A stretch of DNA of 64,000 nt from Capnocytophaga cynodegmi DSM 19736 (GCF_000379185.1 NZ_KB900703.1:94499-158498); one strand, 5' to 3'; counted from the first letter of the stretch, positions 7,628 to 20,125 are shown. Notes: generated from the sequence alone by a model not told the origin. Made by a program: numbers and translations.

Positions 7628-9118
7628 ATGTCACTAAAATCCTTTTTAGCCAAAATATTTGCCGCTTCGGTAAGGAAGAAAATCGACCAATGGGCAAATC
7701 GTCCTGTCGAGACCCAAGAAAAAGTCTTTCAAGAACTTATCCAAAGTGCCAAAAATACCCAATTTGGGAAAGACCATCATTTTCAAGAGATTATTTCACA
7801 TTCCGATTTTGTGAAAAATGTACCCATTCGCGATTATGAAGCCTTAAAGCCTTACATTGAGCGAGTTGTGGCAGGAGAAGAAAACGTACTTTGGCAAGGA
7901 AAACCCATTTATTTTGCTAAAACTTCAGGGACGACCAGCGGAGCGAAATATATTCCCATTACTAAAGCCTCAATGCCTTATCATATTCAGGCTGCTCGTG
8001 ATGCTATTTTATGCTATGTTCACCAAACCCAAAAAGCTGATTTTGTCAACGGAAAAATGATTTTCTTACAAGGAAGTCCTGTTTTGGAGGAAAAAAATGG
8101 TATCAAATTGGGGCGTTTGTCAGGAATTTCGGCACATTACGTTCCTAAATATTTGCAAAAAAACCGAATGCCTTCGTGGCAAACCAACTGCATTGACGAT
8201 TGGGAAACCAAAGTAGATGCCATTGTTCAAGAAACTCAAAATGAGGATATGACGGTTATTAGTGGCATTCCGTCGTGGGTTCAGATGTATTTTGAGAAAC
8301 TTCGGGGAAAATCGGGAAAAAATGTAGGTGATTTATTCAAGAATTTTCATCTTTTCATTTACGGAGGTGTAAATTACGAGCCTTATCGACAAAAATTTGA
8401 ACATCTTATTGGAAGAAAAGTAGATAGTATTGAACTTTTTCCAGCTTCGGAAGGTTTTTTTGCCTATCAGGATAGCCAAACGGAAAAAGGAATGCTATTA
8501 CTGCTGAATTCGGGTATTTTTTATGAATTTATCAAAGCAGACGACTTCTTTTCTGAAAATGCAAAAAGATTGACTATCAAAGATGTAGAGGTTGGGGTAA
8601 ATTATGTGATGATTATTTCAACCAATGCAGGATTGTGGGCGTATAATATTGGCGATACGGTGCAGTTTACTTCAACCAAGCCGTATCGGGTGGTAGTTTC
8701 GGGTAGAATTAAGCATTTTATTTCTGCTTTTGGCGAACACGTTATCGCTAAGGAAGTTGAGGAAGCGATTCGTAAAGCTACAGCAGGAACAGATGTTCGC
8801 ATTACTGAATTTACCGTTGCTCCACAGGTAAATCCCGACCAAAACGAATTGCCTTACCACGAATGGTTTATCGAATTTGAGAATGAACCTGCTGATTTAA
8901 AGTCGTTTGCATTGAAAATTGATGCTCTGATGCAAGAGCAAAATTCGTATTACTTTGATTTGATTCAAGGCAAGGTGCTTCAACCACTGAAAATCACTAA
9001 AGTAGCAAAAGATGGTTTTTCCGATTATATGAAATCGTTGGGTAAACTCGGCGGACAAAACAAAGTACAACGCCTTGCCAACGACCGAAAAATAGTGGAA
9101 AAATTGAAATTGGTATAG
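7628..9118 (+). CDS. GH3 auxin-responsive-promoter family acyl-adenylate enzyme
   Basis: A 496-residue cytosolic protein of the GH3 family within the adenylate-forming (ANL) superfamily. The phosphate-binding motif FAKTSGTTSGAKYIP near residue 97 is the clear signature. Later segments with ELFPASEGFFAY and the GRIKHFISAFGEHV hinge match the nucleotide-binding and C-terminal subdomains. Plant GH3 enzymes join amino acids to hormones such as jasmonate; the substrate of bacterial homologues is unknown, and a fatty-acyl or other carboxylate substrate is a guess. It follows the M23 gene on the same strand and ends before a terminator. Confidence 0.85.
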   Translation: MSLKSFLAKIFAASVRKKIDQWANRPVETQEKVFQELIQSAKNTQFGKDHHFQEIISHSDFVKNVPIRDYEALKPYIERVVAGEENVLWQGKPIYFAKTSGTTSGAKYIPITKASMPYHIQAARDAILCYVHQTQKADFVNGKMIFLQGSPVLEEKNGIKLGRLSGISAHYVPKYLQKNRMPSWQTNCIDDWETKVDAIVQETQNEDMTVISGIPSWVQMYFEKLRGKSGKNVGDLFKNFHLFIYGGVNYEPYRQKFEHLIGRKVDSIELFPASEGFFAYQDSQTEKGMLLLLNSGIFYEFIKADDFFSENAKRLTIKDVEVGVNYVMIISTNAGLWAYNIGDTVQFTSTKPYRVVVSGRIKHFISAFGEHVIAKEVEEAIRKATAGTDVRITEFTVAPQVNPDQNELPYHEWFIEFENEPADLKSFALKIDALMQEQNSYYFDLIQGKVLQPLKITKVAKDGFSDYMKSLGKLGGQNKVQRLANDRKIVEKLKLV

Positions 9119-9204
9119 AAAGTGAAATATTGGTGATGTATTGAAATTTTCAATCTATCTTACGGAAAAATACCTAACAATATTTTAAACCAAAAAAGAT
9201 AAAT

Positions 9205-9235
9205 AAAAAACCTCAGAAATTTTCTGAGGTTTTTT
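9205..9235. terminator. Bidirectional terminator
   Basis: CCTCAGAAA (9211-9219) pairs with TTTCTGAGG (9221-9229), flanked by an A-run and a T-run. It sits between two convergent genes. Confidence 0.85.
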
Positions 9236-9256
9236 ATTTAGTATTTTCGAAAATTT

Positions 9257-13422
<4,166 letters not shown>

Positions 13423-13428
13423 AAAATC

Positions 13429-14718
13429 CTATTTACTTAATTTAAAACTTATTGGATAAACGAAATTTACTGCAATATTTTTACCTTTGTGTTTTGCTGG
13501 AATAAGTTCAGGTAGCATTTCTATGAGACGTTTTGCTTCTTCTTGAAGTAGCTTATCGCCTCCTTTTAACGATTTTACAACAACCTTTCCTTCAGCGCCT
13601 ATGACAAAAACCACGGTTACCTTACCTTGTAGATTATTTTTTAAAGCAGCCTCTGGATATTTGAAATTACGTGCTATGTGTGCGTCCATTTTTTTTCTGA
13701 AGCAATCTAAATTTTCACTTTCAGAAACATTCTCACACTCCTTAAAGCGAGGTGTTTTATCTACTTTCGTAAAGGGAAGTGTGTCATTCACAACTTGATT
13801 GTTTGTAAGTTGAGGTTCAGCCACTGAAATTTTTGGAAGGTTTTCCGATAGATTGTTTTGCGGAGCATTACCTGCCGAAAGCATCAGCACTGAAACTGCC
13901 AATGCAGGGATTGCCAATAAGTATTTTGACATTCCTTTTGTCGATTTTTGTTTTTGTTGTAACATACTTAGTCTTCGTTTGATAAGTTTGGGAGCAGACC
14001 AATAACTGGTAAGTAAATCAATCTTGGTTCCCAAAGCTTGGTTAATAAGTGTTTGATAATAATAGTTTTGAAACTTAGGGTAGGTTTGTTTATCGGCTTC
14101 AAATTCGTGTGCTTCTACCAATCGTTTCTGATAGAAATACAACAGCGGATTAAACCAAAAAACAATCTTCATCAGTTCCAAAAACAACAAATCAAGCGAG
14201 TGCCACTGCTTTTGATGCACTTTTTCGTGTTCAATAACACAAGTTTCTTCCGCTTGTTCTTTGCCTACATAAATGTTATTCATAAATGTGAAGGCTTGGG
14301 TCAAATCCTCTAATAGGAAAATACGAGTTCCGTTCAGAACCACCCGTTGTGAACGGTTCAATAGGTGGTTCAACCGTATTATTTTTATGATGAAAAGCAA
14401 TCCGAAGCATACTGCCCCGATACCGTAAATCATTTCATACCAATTGATAATGTTTGTTTTGGAAGCTTTTGCTATATTTTCTGAAGTTGTATTGGCATAG
14501 GCGACAAATTCTTCCAAACGGATAGCGGCTGTAATATTATCGTTTGCCAAAGAAATCGGGAAAAAAGGCAATATTAATGAAAGTGCAATTCCCGATAGCA
14601 GAAAAAAGCGATTTATCCTAAAATAAGGCTCGTTTTTGAAAAACGCTTCGTAAAGCAATAAAAACAAAAGCTGTACGAACATCGTTTTAACTGAATATAT
14701 TAAAAAGTTTTCCATCAC
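13429..14718 (-). CDS. BlaR1-like M56 membrane peptidase with TonB C-terminal domain
   Basis: A 429-residue membrane protein. The first ~280 residues hold four hydrophobic segments and the M56 zinc site HEKVH, with a second acidic region AHEFEAD, as in BlaR1/MecR1. In those proteins a sensor signal activates the peptidase, which leads to cleavage of the BlaI repressor. Here the penicillin-binding sensor is replaced by a TonB C-terminal domain (about 345-429, YPEAALKNNLQGKV). The start codon overlaps the stop of the BlaI-type repressor by 4 bases (ATGA), which implies translational coupling. The M56-TonB fusion is widespread in Bacteroidota; its ligand is unknown, so an antibiotic-sensing role should not be assumed. 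Confidence 0.88.
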   Translation of the reverse strand: MMENFLIYSVKTMFVQLLFLLLYEAFFKNEPYFRINRFFLLSGIALSLILPFFPISLANDNITAAIRLEEFVAYANTTSENIAKASKTNIINWYEMIYGIGAVCFGLLFIIKIIRLNHLLNRSQRVVLNGTRIFLLEDLTQAFTFMNNIYVGKEQAEETCVIEHEKVHQKQWHSLDLLFLELMKIVFWFNPLLYFYQKRLVEAHEFEADKQTYPKFQNYYYQTLINQALGTKIDLLTSYWSAPKLIKRRLSMLQQKQKSTKGMSKYLLAIPALAVSVLMLSAGNAPQNNLSENLPKISVAEPQLTNNQVVNDTLPFTKVDKTPRFKECENVSESENLDCFRKKMDAHIARNFKYPEAALKNNLQGKVTVVFVIGAEGKVVVKSLKGGDKLLQEEAKRLIEMLPELIPAKHKGKNIAVNFVYPISFKLSK

Positions 14719-15086
14719 TTTTCCTTTTTAAGTTTTTGCAATAGGTCTTCTACATCTTTTAAGTCGATGTCCTTTTTTTCAACAAAGAAGGAAAGCATCG
14801 ATTTAAAAGAACCTTTAAAATAATTTTCAGCCAAGTCTTTGAGTGATTTGTGACTGTAAATTTCCTTCGATACTATTGGAAAATAGATAAATCCTCTACC
14901 TTGTGGCTCGTGACTGACAAATCCTTTATTTTCCAATATCCGAACCACTGTTGATACCGTGTTGTAGGCAGGTTTGGGGTCATTTAGTTGTGCAATGATA
15001 TCATTGACAGTGCCTTTACCTAGCTGCCACAATACTTGCATAATTTCTTCTTCGGCTTTAGTAAGCGTTTTTATAGATTGAGACAT
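14715..15086 (-). CDS. BlaI/MecI-family transcriptional repressor
   Basis: A 123-residue winged-helix repressor. TKAEEEIMQVLWQLGKG followed by PAYNTVSTVVRILENKGFV is the typical BlaI/MecI DNA-binding domain. The C-terminal third (about 70-123) is the dimerisation and protease-sensitive region. The ATG at 15086 was chosen; an in-frame TTG at 15110 lies inside the predicted promoter. It is the first gene of an operon with the M56-TonB peptidase, its likely inactivator. Short inverted repeats over its promoter suggest autorepression. Confidence 0.9.
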   Translation of the reverse strand: MSQSIKTLTKAEEEIMQVLWQLGKGTVNDIIAQLNDPKPAYNTVSTVVRILENKGFVSHEPQGRGFIYFPIVSKEIYSHKSLKDLAENYFKGSFKSMLSFFVEKKDIDLKDVEDLLQKLKKEK

Positions 15087-15107
15087 TAACTTATTATTTT
15101 TATACGA

Positions 15108-15151
15108 CAAATATACAAACTATTTTTTTAGTTACAACTATTTTTTTAGTT
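15108..15151 (-). promoter_or_regulatory. Promoter and candidate BlaI operator
   Basis: On the minus strand TATATTTG (15115-15108) is the -7 element and TTG (15137-15135) the -33 element, 19 bases apart. The -33 sits inside the inverted repeat TAGTTACAACTA (15129-15140). A 16-mer, AACTATTTTTTTAGTT, occurs twice (15118-15133 and 15136-15151), an offset of 18 bases. A dimeric repressor bound here would block the promoter. Confidence 0.6.
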
Positions 15152-15274
15152 TTATTGTATAAAAAAATTTGGTTCTAAAAAAATAGAATCAAATTTTATG
15201 GTTATTAAAAATTAATTTACAATTACTTATGGTTTATAAAGTAATTAATTTTATTTGTTATAAAAATGTATTGC

Positions 15275-16027
15275 TTAAATTTTTCCTGCAATACTTCTTG
15301 AAATAAAGGCGGGTTTGCTTCCTCCTACTTTTTGTGCGTAAAAATAAGATTCTACATCTTCTGAATTTGGGTCGACTAATTTATGTTCACTTACATAGCC
15401 TTCTATTTCATCATTAAAAAAAGTTTCAGATAAAAAATTAATATCATATTCTTTAATGATGTAGTTTTTATTATTCTCCAACGAAATCATATCCAAAGCC
15501 CATTGGGTGTACTTAACGTTATTTACGTGTGAGTTCACATCTAAATCGCTAACTTTTACTTTGAATTTATTTGATAATGTCATTGATTCAGGCAACGTTA
15601 CACGTTCTGTTCTAAAACCGAGTCCTCCATCGGTTCGAGGCATAAAAATATGCTGAGTTTCGGAAATATCAATTGGCTTTCGCGATTGTATATCAAGTGT
15701 TATCCAAGTACTTGCACATTCTCCTATTTTTCTGTCATTAGAAAAAAGTTCGAATTCACGAAAAGCATACACACCTTGCACAGGTAATGACCACGTTTTG
15801 ATGGTAACTTGTTCATTCCATTTAGGATAATAAAACATTTTTAATTTCTGTTGAATTAAAGCCCAAAAGAAGCCTTTTTTCACTAAATCTTTATATCCGA
15901 AACCTAAATGAGAAGCGTGCTCAGCAGCAATATCTTGTAACATTCCTAAAACACCATACAATCCTAATTGATTGTTTAAATTGATTTGTGTGCTTCGTAC
16001 TTTATAATTTTCCGTAAAAATTTGCAT
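15275..16027 (-). CDS. Acyl-ACP thioesterase (FatA/FatB family)
   Basis: A 250-residue cytosolic double hot-dog thioesterase that releases free fatty acids from acyl carrier protein. The N-terminal hot-dog includes the DIAAEHASHLGFG region, and the second includes DLDVNSHVNNVKYTQWALD, the Asp/Asn/His signature segment of the family. The length fits bacterial members. The ATG at 16027 was chosen because an in-frame TTG at 16048 lies only 11 bases past the -7 element. It is monocistronic. The chain-length preference cannot be read from sequence. Confidence 0.88.
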   Translation of the reverse strand: MQIFTENYKVRSTQINLNNQLGLYGVLGMLQDIAAEHASHLGFGYKDLVKKGFFWALIQQKLKMFYYPKWNEQVTIKTWSLPVQGVYAFREFELFSNDRKIGECASTWITLDIQSRKPIDISETQHIFMPRTDGGLGFRTERVTLPESMTLSNKFKVKVSDLDVNSHVNNVKYTQWALDMISLENNKNYIIKEYDINFLSETFFNDEIEGYVSEHKLVDPNSEDVESYFYAQKVGGSKPAFISRSIAGKI

Positions 16028-16058
16028 TTGTGTAGAACTATTTTTCAAATTTTGGACG

Positions 16059-16066
16059 CAAATTTA
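16059..16066 (-). promoter_or_regulatory. -7 promoter element of the thioesterase gene
   Basis: On the minus strand this reads TAAATTTG (TANNTTTG), 32 bases upstream of the ATG at 16027. Confidence 0.5.
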
Positions 16067-16207
16067 AGATAAAAAAGCGATTCTGTATATCTATTTTTAC
16101 AAAATTGCGTAATTCCTAATTTCTTATTTTGTATTAATCATAACGTTAAGGTAATAAAAGTGAAAGATTTTTCTTCTGAATAAACAGATTGATGATTTTT
16201 CTAATAA

Positions 16208-16235
16208 ATAAACGCTCCACAATCGGAGCGTTTAT
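16208..16235 (-). terminator. Terminator after the DoxX gene
   Basis: ATAAACGCTCC (16208-16218) pairs with GGAGCGTTTAT (16225-16235) around a 6-base loop. Confidence 0.75.
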
Positions 16236-16256
16236 AATTCTGATTTTATTTATTTT

Positions 16257-16667
16257 TTAATCCCACTGATTATTCGTGGATAGAGCGTATTTTCCACCGC
16301 CCGTAAAAGCTAATGACAAGGCTCCGAAGAGGAACAATCCTGCAAGTTCTGCCACCCAACCGCCGTGCTGCGTGAGGGCAAAAAGGTTGTCGTATCCTAA
16401 GAACAGAATCATTAAACCTGTGGCTGCCAATACCAATGCCGAGATACGCGTACGGAAACCAATTACGATGAGTAGCGGTGCAATGATTTCTCCCACAAAA
16501 ACACCATAGCTGATAAACGTTGGTAATCCTTTGGCTTCCAAAAGCGACTGAATGTACCCTAATGCTCCTGAGTTCAGTAATTTATGGATTCCGTGTGGAA
16601 TCATTAGCAGTCCTACGGACAGACGAAGAATTAAAAGTCCTAAATCTTTGTTTTGAAATATGTTCAT
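16257..16667 (-). CDS. DoxX-family membrane protein
   Basis: A 136-residue inner-membrane protein with four hydrophobic helices. The opening LLILRLSVGLLMIPHGIHKL and the central FISYGVFVGEIIAPLLIVIGF match the DoxX family. DoxX-type proteins are linked to thiol and oxidative stress and sometimes to quinone chemistry, without one defined reaction. It begins 15 bases after the stop of a pirin gene on the same strand, so the two are likely co-transcribed and part of the local redox cluster. Confidence 0.88.
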   Translation of the reverse strand: MNIFQNKDLGLLILRLSVGLLMIPHGIHKLLNSGALGYIQSLLEAKGLPTFISYGVFVGEIIAPLLIVIGFRTRISALVLAATGLMILFLGYDNLFALTQHGGWVAELAGLFLFGALSLAFTGGGKYALSTNNQWD

Positions 16668-16682
16668 TTTATTTTAATTTTT

Positions 16683-17492
16683 TTATGGCAATTGCATTGG
16701 CACTTCCATCAACAGAACTTGTGAATCTTCAAGAGCTTGTAAATTAAATTCTGAAGTATCGTAAATTCCGTAACCATCTCTTTGGTCTAATACTTGGTCG
16801 CCTATTTTTGCTTTCCCTTTGATAACGAATACATACACTCCATTACCTTCTTTATTTAGCTTGTACGTTTTTGAGTTTCCGGAGGTAAAGTTCGCCATAT
16901 TGAACCACGCATCTTGGTGAATCCATACGCCTGCGTCATCAGGGTTAGGCGATAAAATTTGTTGGAAATCGTTGATTTTCTTATCTTTTTCGATATTGAT
17001 TTGATCGTAACGAGGTTTAACTCCTCTTTGACGAGGCAAAACCCAAATTTGCAAGAATTTCACAGTCTCACCTTGGTTGCCGTTCATTTCGCTGTGCATA
17101 ATTCCCGTTCCGGCACTCATCACTTGGATTTCTCCTTTACGAATAATCCCTTCATTACCCATACTATCGCCGTGTTTTAGGTCGCCCTCCAAAGGAATAC
17201 TGATGATTTCCATATCGCGGTGTGGGTGTGTTCCGAAGCCCATTCCACCTTTTACGGTATCGTCATTTAATACACGAAGAACACCGAAGTTCATTCTCTG
17301 TGGGTTGTAATATTCTGCAAAGCTAAAAGTGTGGTAACTGTTTAACCATCCGTGGTTTGCGTGTCCTCTGCTGTCTGCTTTATGATAAACTGCTTTCATT
17401 TGTTTGTTGTTTTTATTGTTTGATTTTGTTTTTTGTCCGAAACTGTAACTGCTCAAAAGAGCTACACCTAAAAAGAATAAAATTTTTCGCAT
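16683..17492 (-). CDS. Pirin-family protein with N-terminal signal sequence
   Basis: A 269-residue bicupin of the pirin/YhhW family. The N-terminal cupin holds the metal ligands in THPHRDMEI and the HSEMNGNQGE segment, typical of YhhW-like quercetinases. Unlike usual pirins, which are cytosolic, it begins with a hydrophobic signal-like stretch (residues 2-17, ending SSYSFGQ), then a Lys/Asn-rich linker, and the canonical pirin start MKAVYHKADSRGH lies at residue 32. Either the protein is exported, or that inner Met (17399) is the true start. A TATCTTTG -7 element at 17536-17529, 37 bases upstream of the first ATG, supports transcription of the longer form. DoxX follows. Confidence 0.87.
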   Translation of the reverse strand: MRKILFFLGVALLSSYSFGQKTKSNNKNNKQMKAVYHKADSRGHANHGWLNSYHTFSFAEYYNPQRMNFGVLRVLNDDTVKGGMGFGTHPHRDMEIISIPLEGDLKHGDSMGNEGIIRKGEIQVMSAGTGIMHSEMNGNQGETVKFLQIWVLPRQRGVKPRYDQINIEKDKKINDFQQILSPNPDDAGVWIHQDAWFNMANFTSGNSKTYKLNKEGNGVYVFVIKGKAKIGDQVLDQRDGYGIYDTSEFNLQALEDSQVLLMEVPMQLP

Positions 17493-17528
17493 CGATTTAA
17501 TTTTTTTAATACTTCGTTATTGATGATG

Positions 17529-17536
17529 CAAAGATA
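17529..17536 (-). promoter_or_regulatory. -7 promoter element of the pirin-DoxX operon
   Basis: On the minus strand this reads TATCTTTG (TANNTTTG), 37 bases upstream of the pirin ATG. Confidence 0.55.
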
Positions 17537-17725
17537 CTACGGACATCCACCTCCAAACATTGATATAAATCAAGAAAGAATATCTTCTGAAATAACTTAT
17601 TCCTTCAGTATTTTAATATATTGAAATATAAATAATTACTTATTCACTCTAAAAGAATAAAATCTGTATAAACAAGGCAAATGTAGAAGTTTTATTGATT
17701 ATATGCAAGGGGGTGTTTTAAAAAC

Positions 17726-17755
17726 AAAAAAGTCGGTTTTTGACCGACTTTTAAA
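17726..17755 (-). terminator. Terminator after the OsmC gene
   Basis: AGTCGGT (17731-17737) pairs with ACCGACT (17743-17749), with an A-run on the plus strand that gives a T-run on the minus strand. Confidence 0.75.
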
Positions 17756-17781
17756 TTTATAAACTTTACGAAAACCCAAAC

Positions 17782-18177
17782 TTATACGATTTCGGTTTGT
17801 ATTTCTATCTGATTGGTAAGTAGCTTGTGTATTGGGCAAGATTCTGCTACTTTGTGCAGTCTTTCGATTTGTTTTTCGTCCAGATTGCCTTTGAAATGTA
17901 TTTTTCGGGAAAACACCGCTTGGCATTCGGTGGCGTTGTTTTCTATATCTACATCTATTTCAATGCTTTCCACTTCCCATTCCTTCCGATCCATAAATAT
18001 TTTCAAAGTGGCAGCGGTGCAACTTGCCAATGAACTCGCCAATACTTCCAGCGGGTTAAAACCCTTATTTTGTCCGCCCAAACTTACAGGTTCGTCGGTA
18101 ATTATCTTATTTTCACCTGCTACAATTTCCGTATAGAAATTGGTTTTTCCTAATGTTGCTTTTACACTTGCTTTCAT
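17782..18177 (-). CDS. OsmC/Ohr-family peroxidase
   Basis: A 131-residue cytosolic OsmC-family protein that reduces organic hydroperoxides with a Cys pair. Both Cys are visible: one in LASCTAATL and one in AESCPIHKLL, the pattern of the OsmC/YhfA branch. The ATG at 18177 was chosen over an in-frame TTG 11 codons upstream, which falls in a repeat-like intergenic segment. It is the last gene of a probable three-gene run with the acetyltransferase and the FMN reductase. Confidence 0.88.
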   Translation of the reverse strand: MKASVKATLGKTNFYTEIVAGENKIITDEPVSLGGQNKGFNPLEVLASSLASCTAATLKIFMDRKEWEVESIEIDVDIENNATECQAVFSRKIHFKGNLDEKQIERLHKVAESCPIHKLLTNQIEIQTEIV

Positions 18178-18180
18178 TTT

Positions 18181-18217
18181 TCTAAGCTTTAAGCTATATG
18201 TCGTAAGCAATAAGCTA
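18181..18217. repeat. AAGCTT/TAAGC-rich intergenic repeat segment
   Basis: The 37 bases between the OsmC and acetyltransferase genes contain TAAGCTTTAAGCTA and CAATAAGCTA, several tandem variants of a TAAGCT word. It resembles short dispersed intergenic repeats of flavobacteria. No second copy was noticed in this window. Confidence 0.35.
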
Positions 18218-18249
18218 GTTATTTTAACTATTCTTATTATTTTCCTTGC

Positions 18250-18567
18250 CTACAACTTATCGTAAGCGGGGAATTTCGGACTTACGATGCGTTTCCATTC
18301 GGGATGTTTTTGGATGAATGCAAACACATACGGGCAATACGGCATCAGTTGTTTTCCGCTTTCTTCGATGTAGTGTAGCGTTTTTTCTACCAATGCTGCG
18401 GCCGTTCCCGTTCCTGCCAATTCCGCTGCCGCTTCGGTGTGTGTCAGGGCAATAAAACTATCTCTTTCCTCGAAATCGATAAAGGCAAGATGACCGTTGT
18501 TTTCGAGTTCAAAACGATTTTTTTCATCGTTTTTTACCAATGGTAAATGTTCTAATTCGGGTTTCAC
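18250..18567 (-). CDS. Short GNAT-like N-acetyltransferase (YjdJ type)
   Basis: A 105-residue compact acetyltransferase-fold protein. AELAGTGTAAALVEKTL is a degenerate acetyl-CoA pyrophosphate-binding loop (normally Q/RxxGxG/A), and PYCPYVFAFIQKHPEW is the typical C-terminal signature of the YjdJ/GTLF-type group. The gene starts with GTG at 18567, whose G is also the last base of the upstream TAG stop, so translation is probably coupled to the FMN reductase. The substrate is unknown. Confidence 0.85.
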   Translation of the reverse strand: MKPELEHLPLVKNDEKNRFELENNGHLAFIDFEERDSFIALTHTEAAAELAGTGTAAALVEKTLHYIEESGKQLMPYCPYVFAFIQKHPEWKRIVSPKFPAYDKL

Positions 18568-19100
18568 TATTGTGCGATTTGTTGTTTAAAGTTTTCTATC
18601 GTGTTGATATGCTCTTGTTTCAATTCAGGATTGGTAATTCCTTCATTGGCATCGAAATTCTGTCCGAACTTCGGCAAAGAGAATACCCCTTTGATATTTC
18701 CGCCGTAGTGAGGAAGCGTTTTTTGAGCCACATCTAAAACATTTTTACCGCCGTATCCGCCCGGTGAAGTTGCCATAATTAGCATCGGTTTATCTTGGAA
18801 AACGCTCTTATTGATACGCGAAGCCCAGTCGAAAACATTTTTGAAAGCTGCTGCAAAATTTCCGTTGTGTTCTGCAAACGAACAAACGATGGCATCAGCT
18901 TCTTCTATACACTGCAAAAATTTATGTGCCTGTTCCGGAGTCCCTTTTTTCTCCTCATCGGAAGAGTAAATCGGCATAGAATAGTCGTTTAAATCCAACA
19001 AGTTGATGTCGCTTTCCCCGAAATGCGTTAGGGTGTGTTCTACTAATTTTTTGTTGATGGAAGTAGAAGATGTACTTCCTGCAAAAGCTACTATTTTCAT
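18567..19100 (-). CDS. NADPH-dependent FMN reductase family protein
   Basis: A 177-residue flavodoxin-fold oxidoreductase. The N-terminal AGSTSSTSINKKL is the FMN phosphate-binding loop, and TSPGGYGGKNVLD is the second flavin-contact loop. Family members reduce quinones, chromate, azo dyes or FMN using NAD(P)H. It is the first gene of a run with the short acetyltransferase (1-base overlap) and OsmC. The neighbourhood suggests a role in handling quinones or electrophiles. Confidence 0.88.
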   Translation of the reverse strand: MKIVAFAGSTSSTSINKKLVEHTLTHFGESDINLLDLNDYSMPIYSSDEEKKGTPEQAHKFLQCIEEADAIVCSFAEHNGNFAAAFKNVFDWASRINKSVFQDKPMLIMATSPGGYGGKNVLDVAQKTLPHYGGNIKGVFSLPKFGQNFDANEGITNPELKQEHINTIENFKQQIAQ

Positions 19101-19240
19101 TGTTTTAATATTAAATTTTCAGGGTGTAAAGGTATTTCTTTTCGTTAGATTTTTCATTGATATGGGTCAAGAAAGTTTTTAAATATGGTATTGTTCATTT
19201 TTTTAAATTTTCATTACAAAATTAAGTTGATATTGGATAA

Positions 19241-20125
19241 TTATTTCAAATTATCCCGTTTCATTCCTACTCTTCTCATTGGTTCATCATTTTTTTCTTC
19301 TGATAGTGATATAAAATCATCTAACATCATCCGTGTCCGTCTATACCTTGAATATAAATCCTTTCGAAAATTGGGTAATGAACTCATGCCTTCTTCTATA
19401 AAATATTCCAATGGTTTATGTAAATCTTTGATACACTCAATTAATTCGAAATTTCTTGTTTCATAAGCTACTTGTGTCAATCTTTCAACAGAGTTAATCA
19501 TATCTTCAAAAGCTCTTGGATTGAATTCTCTTTCTCTTTCAAATCTTCTATTAATTGATAACTCTCTAGTTAAAGAAAGGATTTCTTCAATCAAATCTCT
19601 TTCTGTTCTTAGCCCTTTATTCTCTATACTTTTTGCACTTTCTTCTACTTCTTTAATCTGCGACTCCAATTTTGTCCACCACATATCAAAGACGCTATCA
19701 ATGACATCAGGAGATAACGAGTTTTCCCCTAATTCTGAATTAATCATATTAACAACTTTTTTCATTTCTGTTTTTGAAAATTTAGCTGCTTGAAATTGAA
19801 CTAAGGGACCTTGTATATCAGAGGGTTCAACACCAAAAAGTAGCGGTACAACTTTTGATTTTTCAATATTCTTGGATAAAGCTCCTGCTTCAAACATTAT
19901 CCAGCTACTATCTAAGTTATCTTTTGTAAGGCAAATTATGCCAATTTTTGAGGCATCTAGTTCTTTTGATATTTCTGTACTCCAACGAGTTCCTTTAGTT
20001 ATATCGTCAGGAGAATAGTAGGGTTTAACTGCTTGGATAACACCAGGTATCCATTGTCTGAAAATTTCGGCAATATTTTTTGAAAGTTCTCCTGACCAGC
20101 TAATAAATATTTTCATTTTATTCAT
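19241..20125 (-). CDS. TIR-domain protein, putative NADase or defence-related
   Basis: A 294-residue soluble protein. Residues 4-125 form a TIR domain of the bacterial TIR_2 type: it starts KIFISWSG, contains a TRWSTEISKELDASKIGIICLT strand-helix unit, and has Trp75-x3-Glu79 followed by AGALSK. Glu79 lies where the catalytic glutamate of NAD-cleaving TIR domains (for example SARM1) is found. The C-terminal ~170 residues are mostly helical, with a likely coiled-coil region. Hand counts of three 60-base lines in the gene gave 17, 19 and 19 G+C, against 27 and 31 in flanking gene lines, which suggests recent acquisition. A TATCTTTG -7 element precedes it. No recognised defence partner lies beside it. 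NADase activity is inferred. Confidence 0.82.
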   Translation of the reverse strand: MNKMKIFISWSGELSKNIAEIFRQWIPGVIQAVKPYYSPDDITKGTRWSTEISKELDASKIGIICLTKDNLDSSWIMFEAGALSKNIEKSKVVPLLFGVEPSDIQGPLVQFQAAKFSKTEMKKVVNMINSELGENSLSPDVIDSVFDMWWTKLESQIKEVEESAKSIENKGLRTERDLIEEILSLTRELSINRRFEREREFNPRAFEDMINSVERLTQVAYETRNFELIECIKDLHKPLEYFIEEGMSSLPNFRKDLYSRYRRTRMMLDDFISLSEEKNDEPMRRVGMKRDNLK

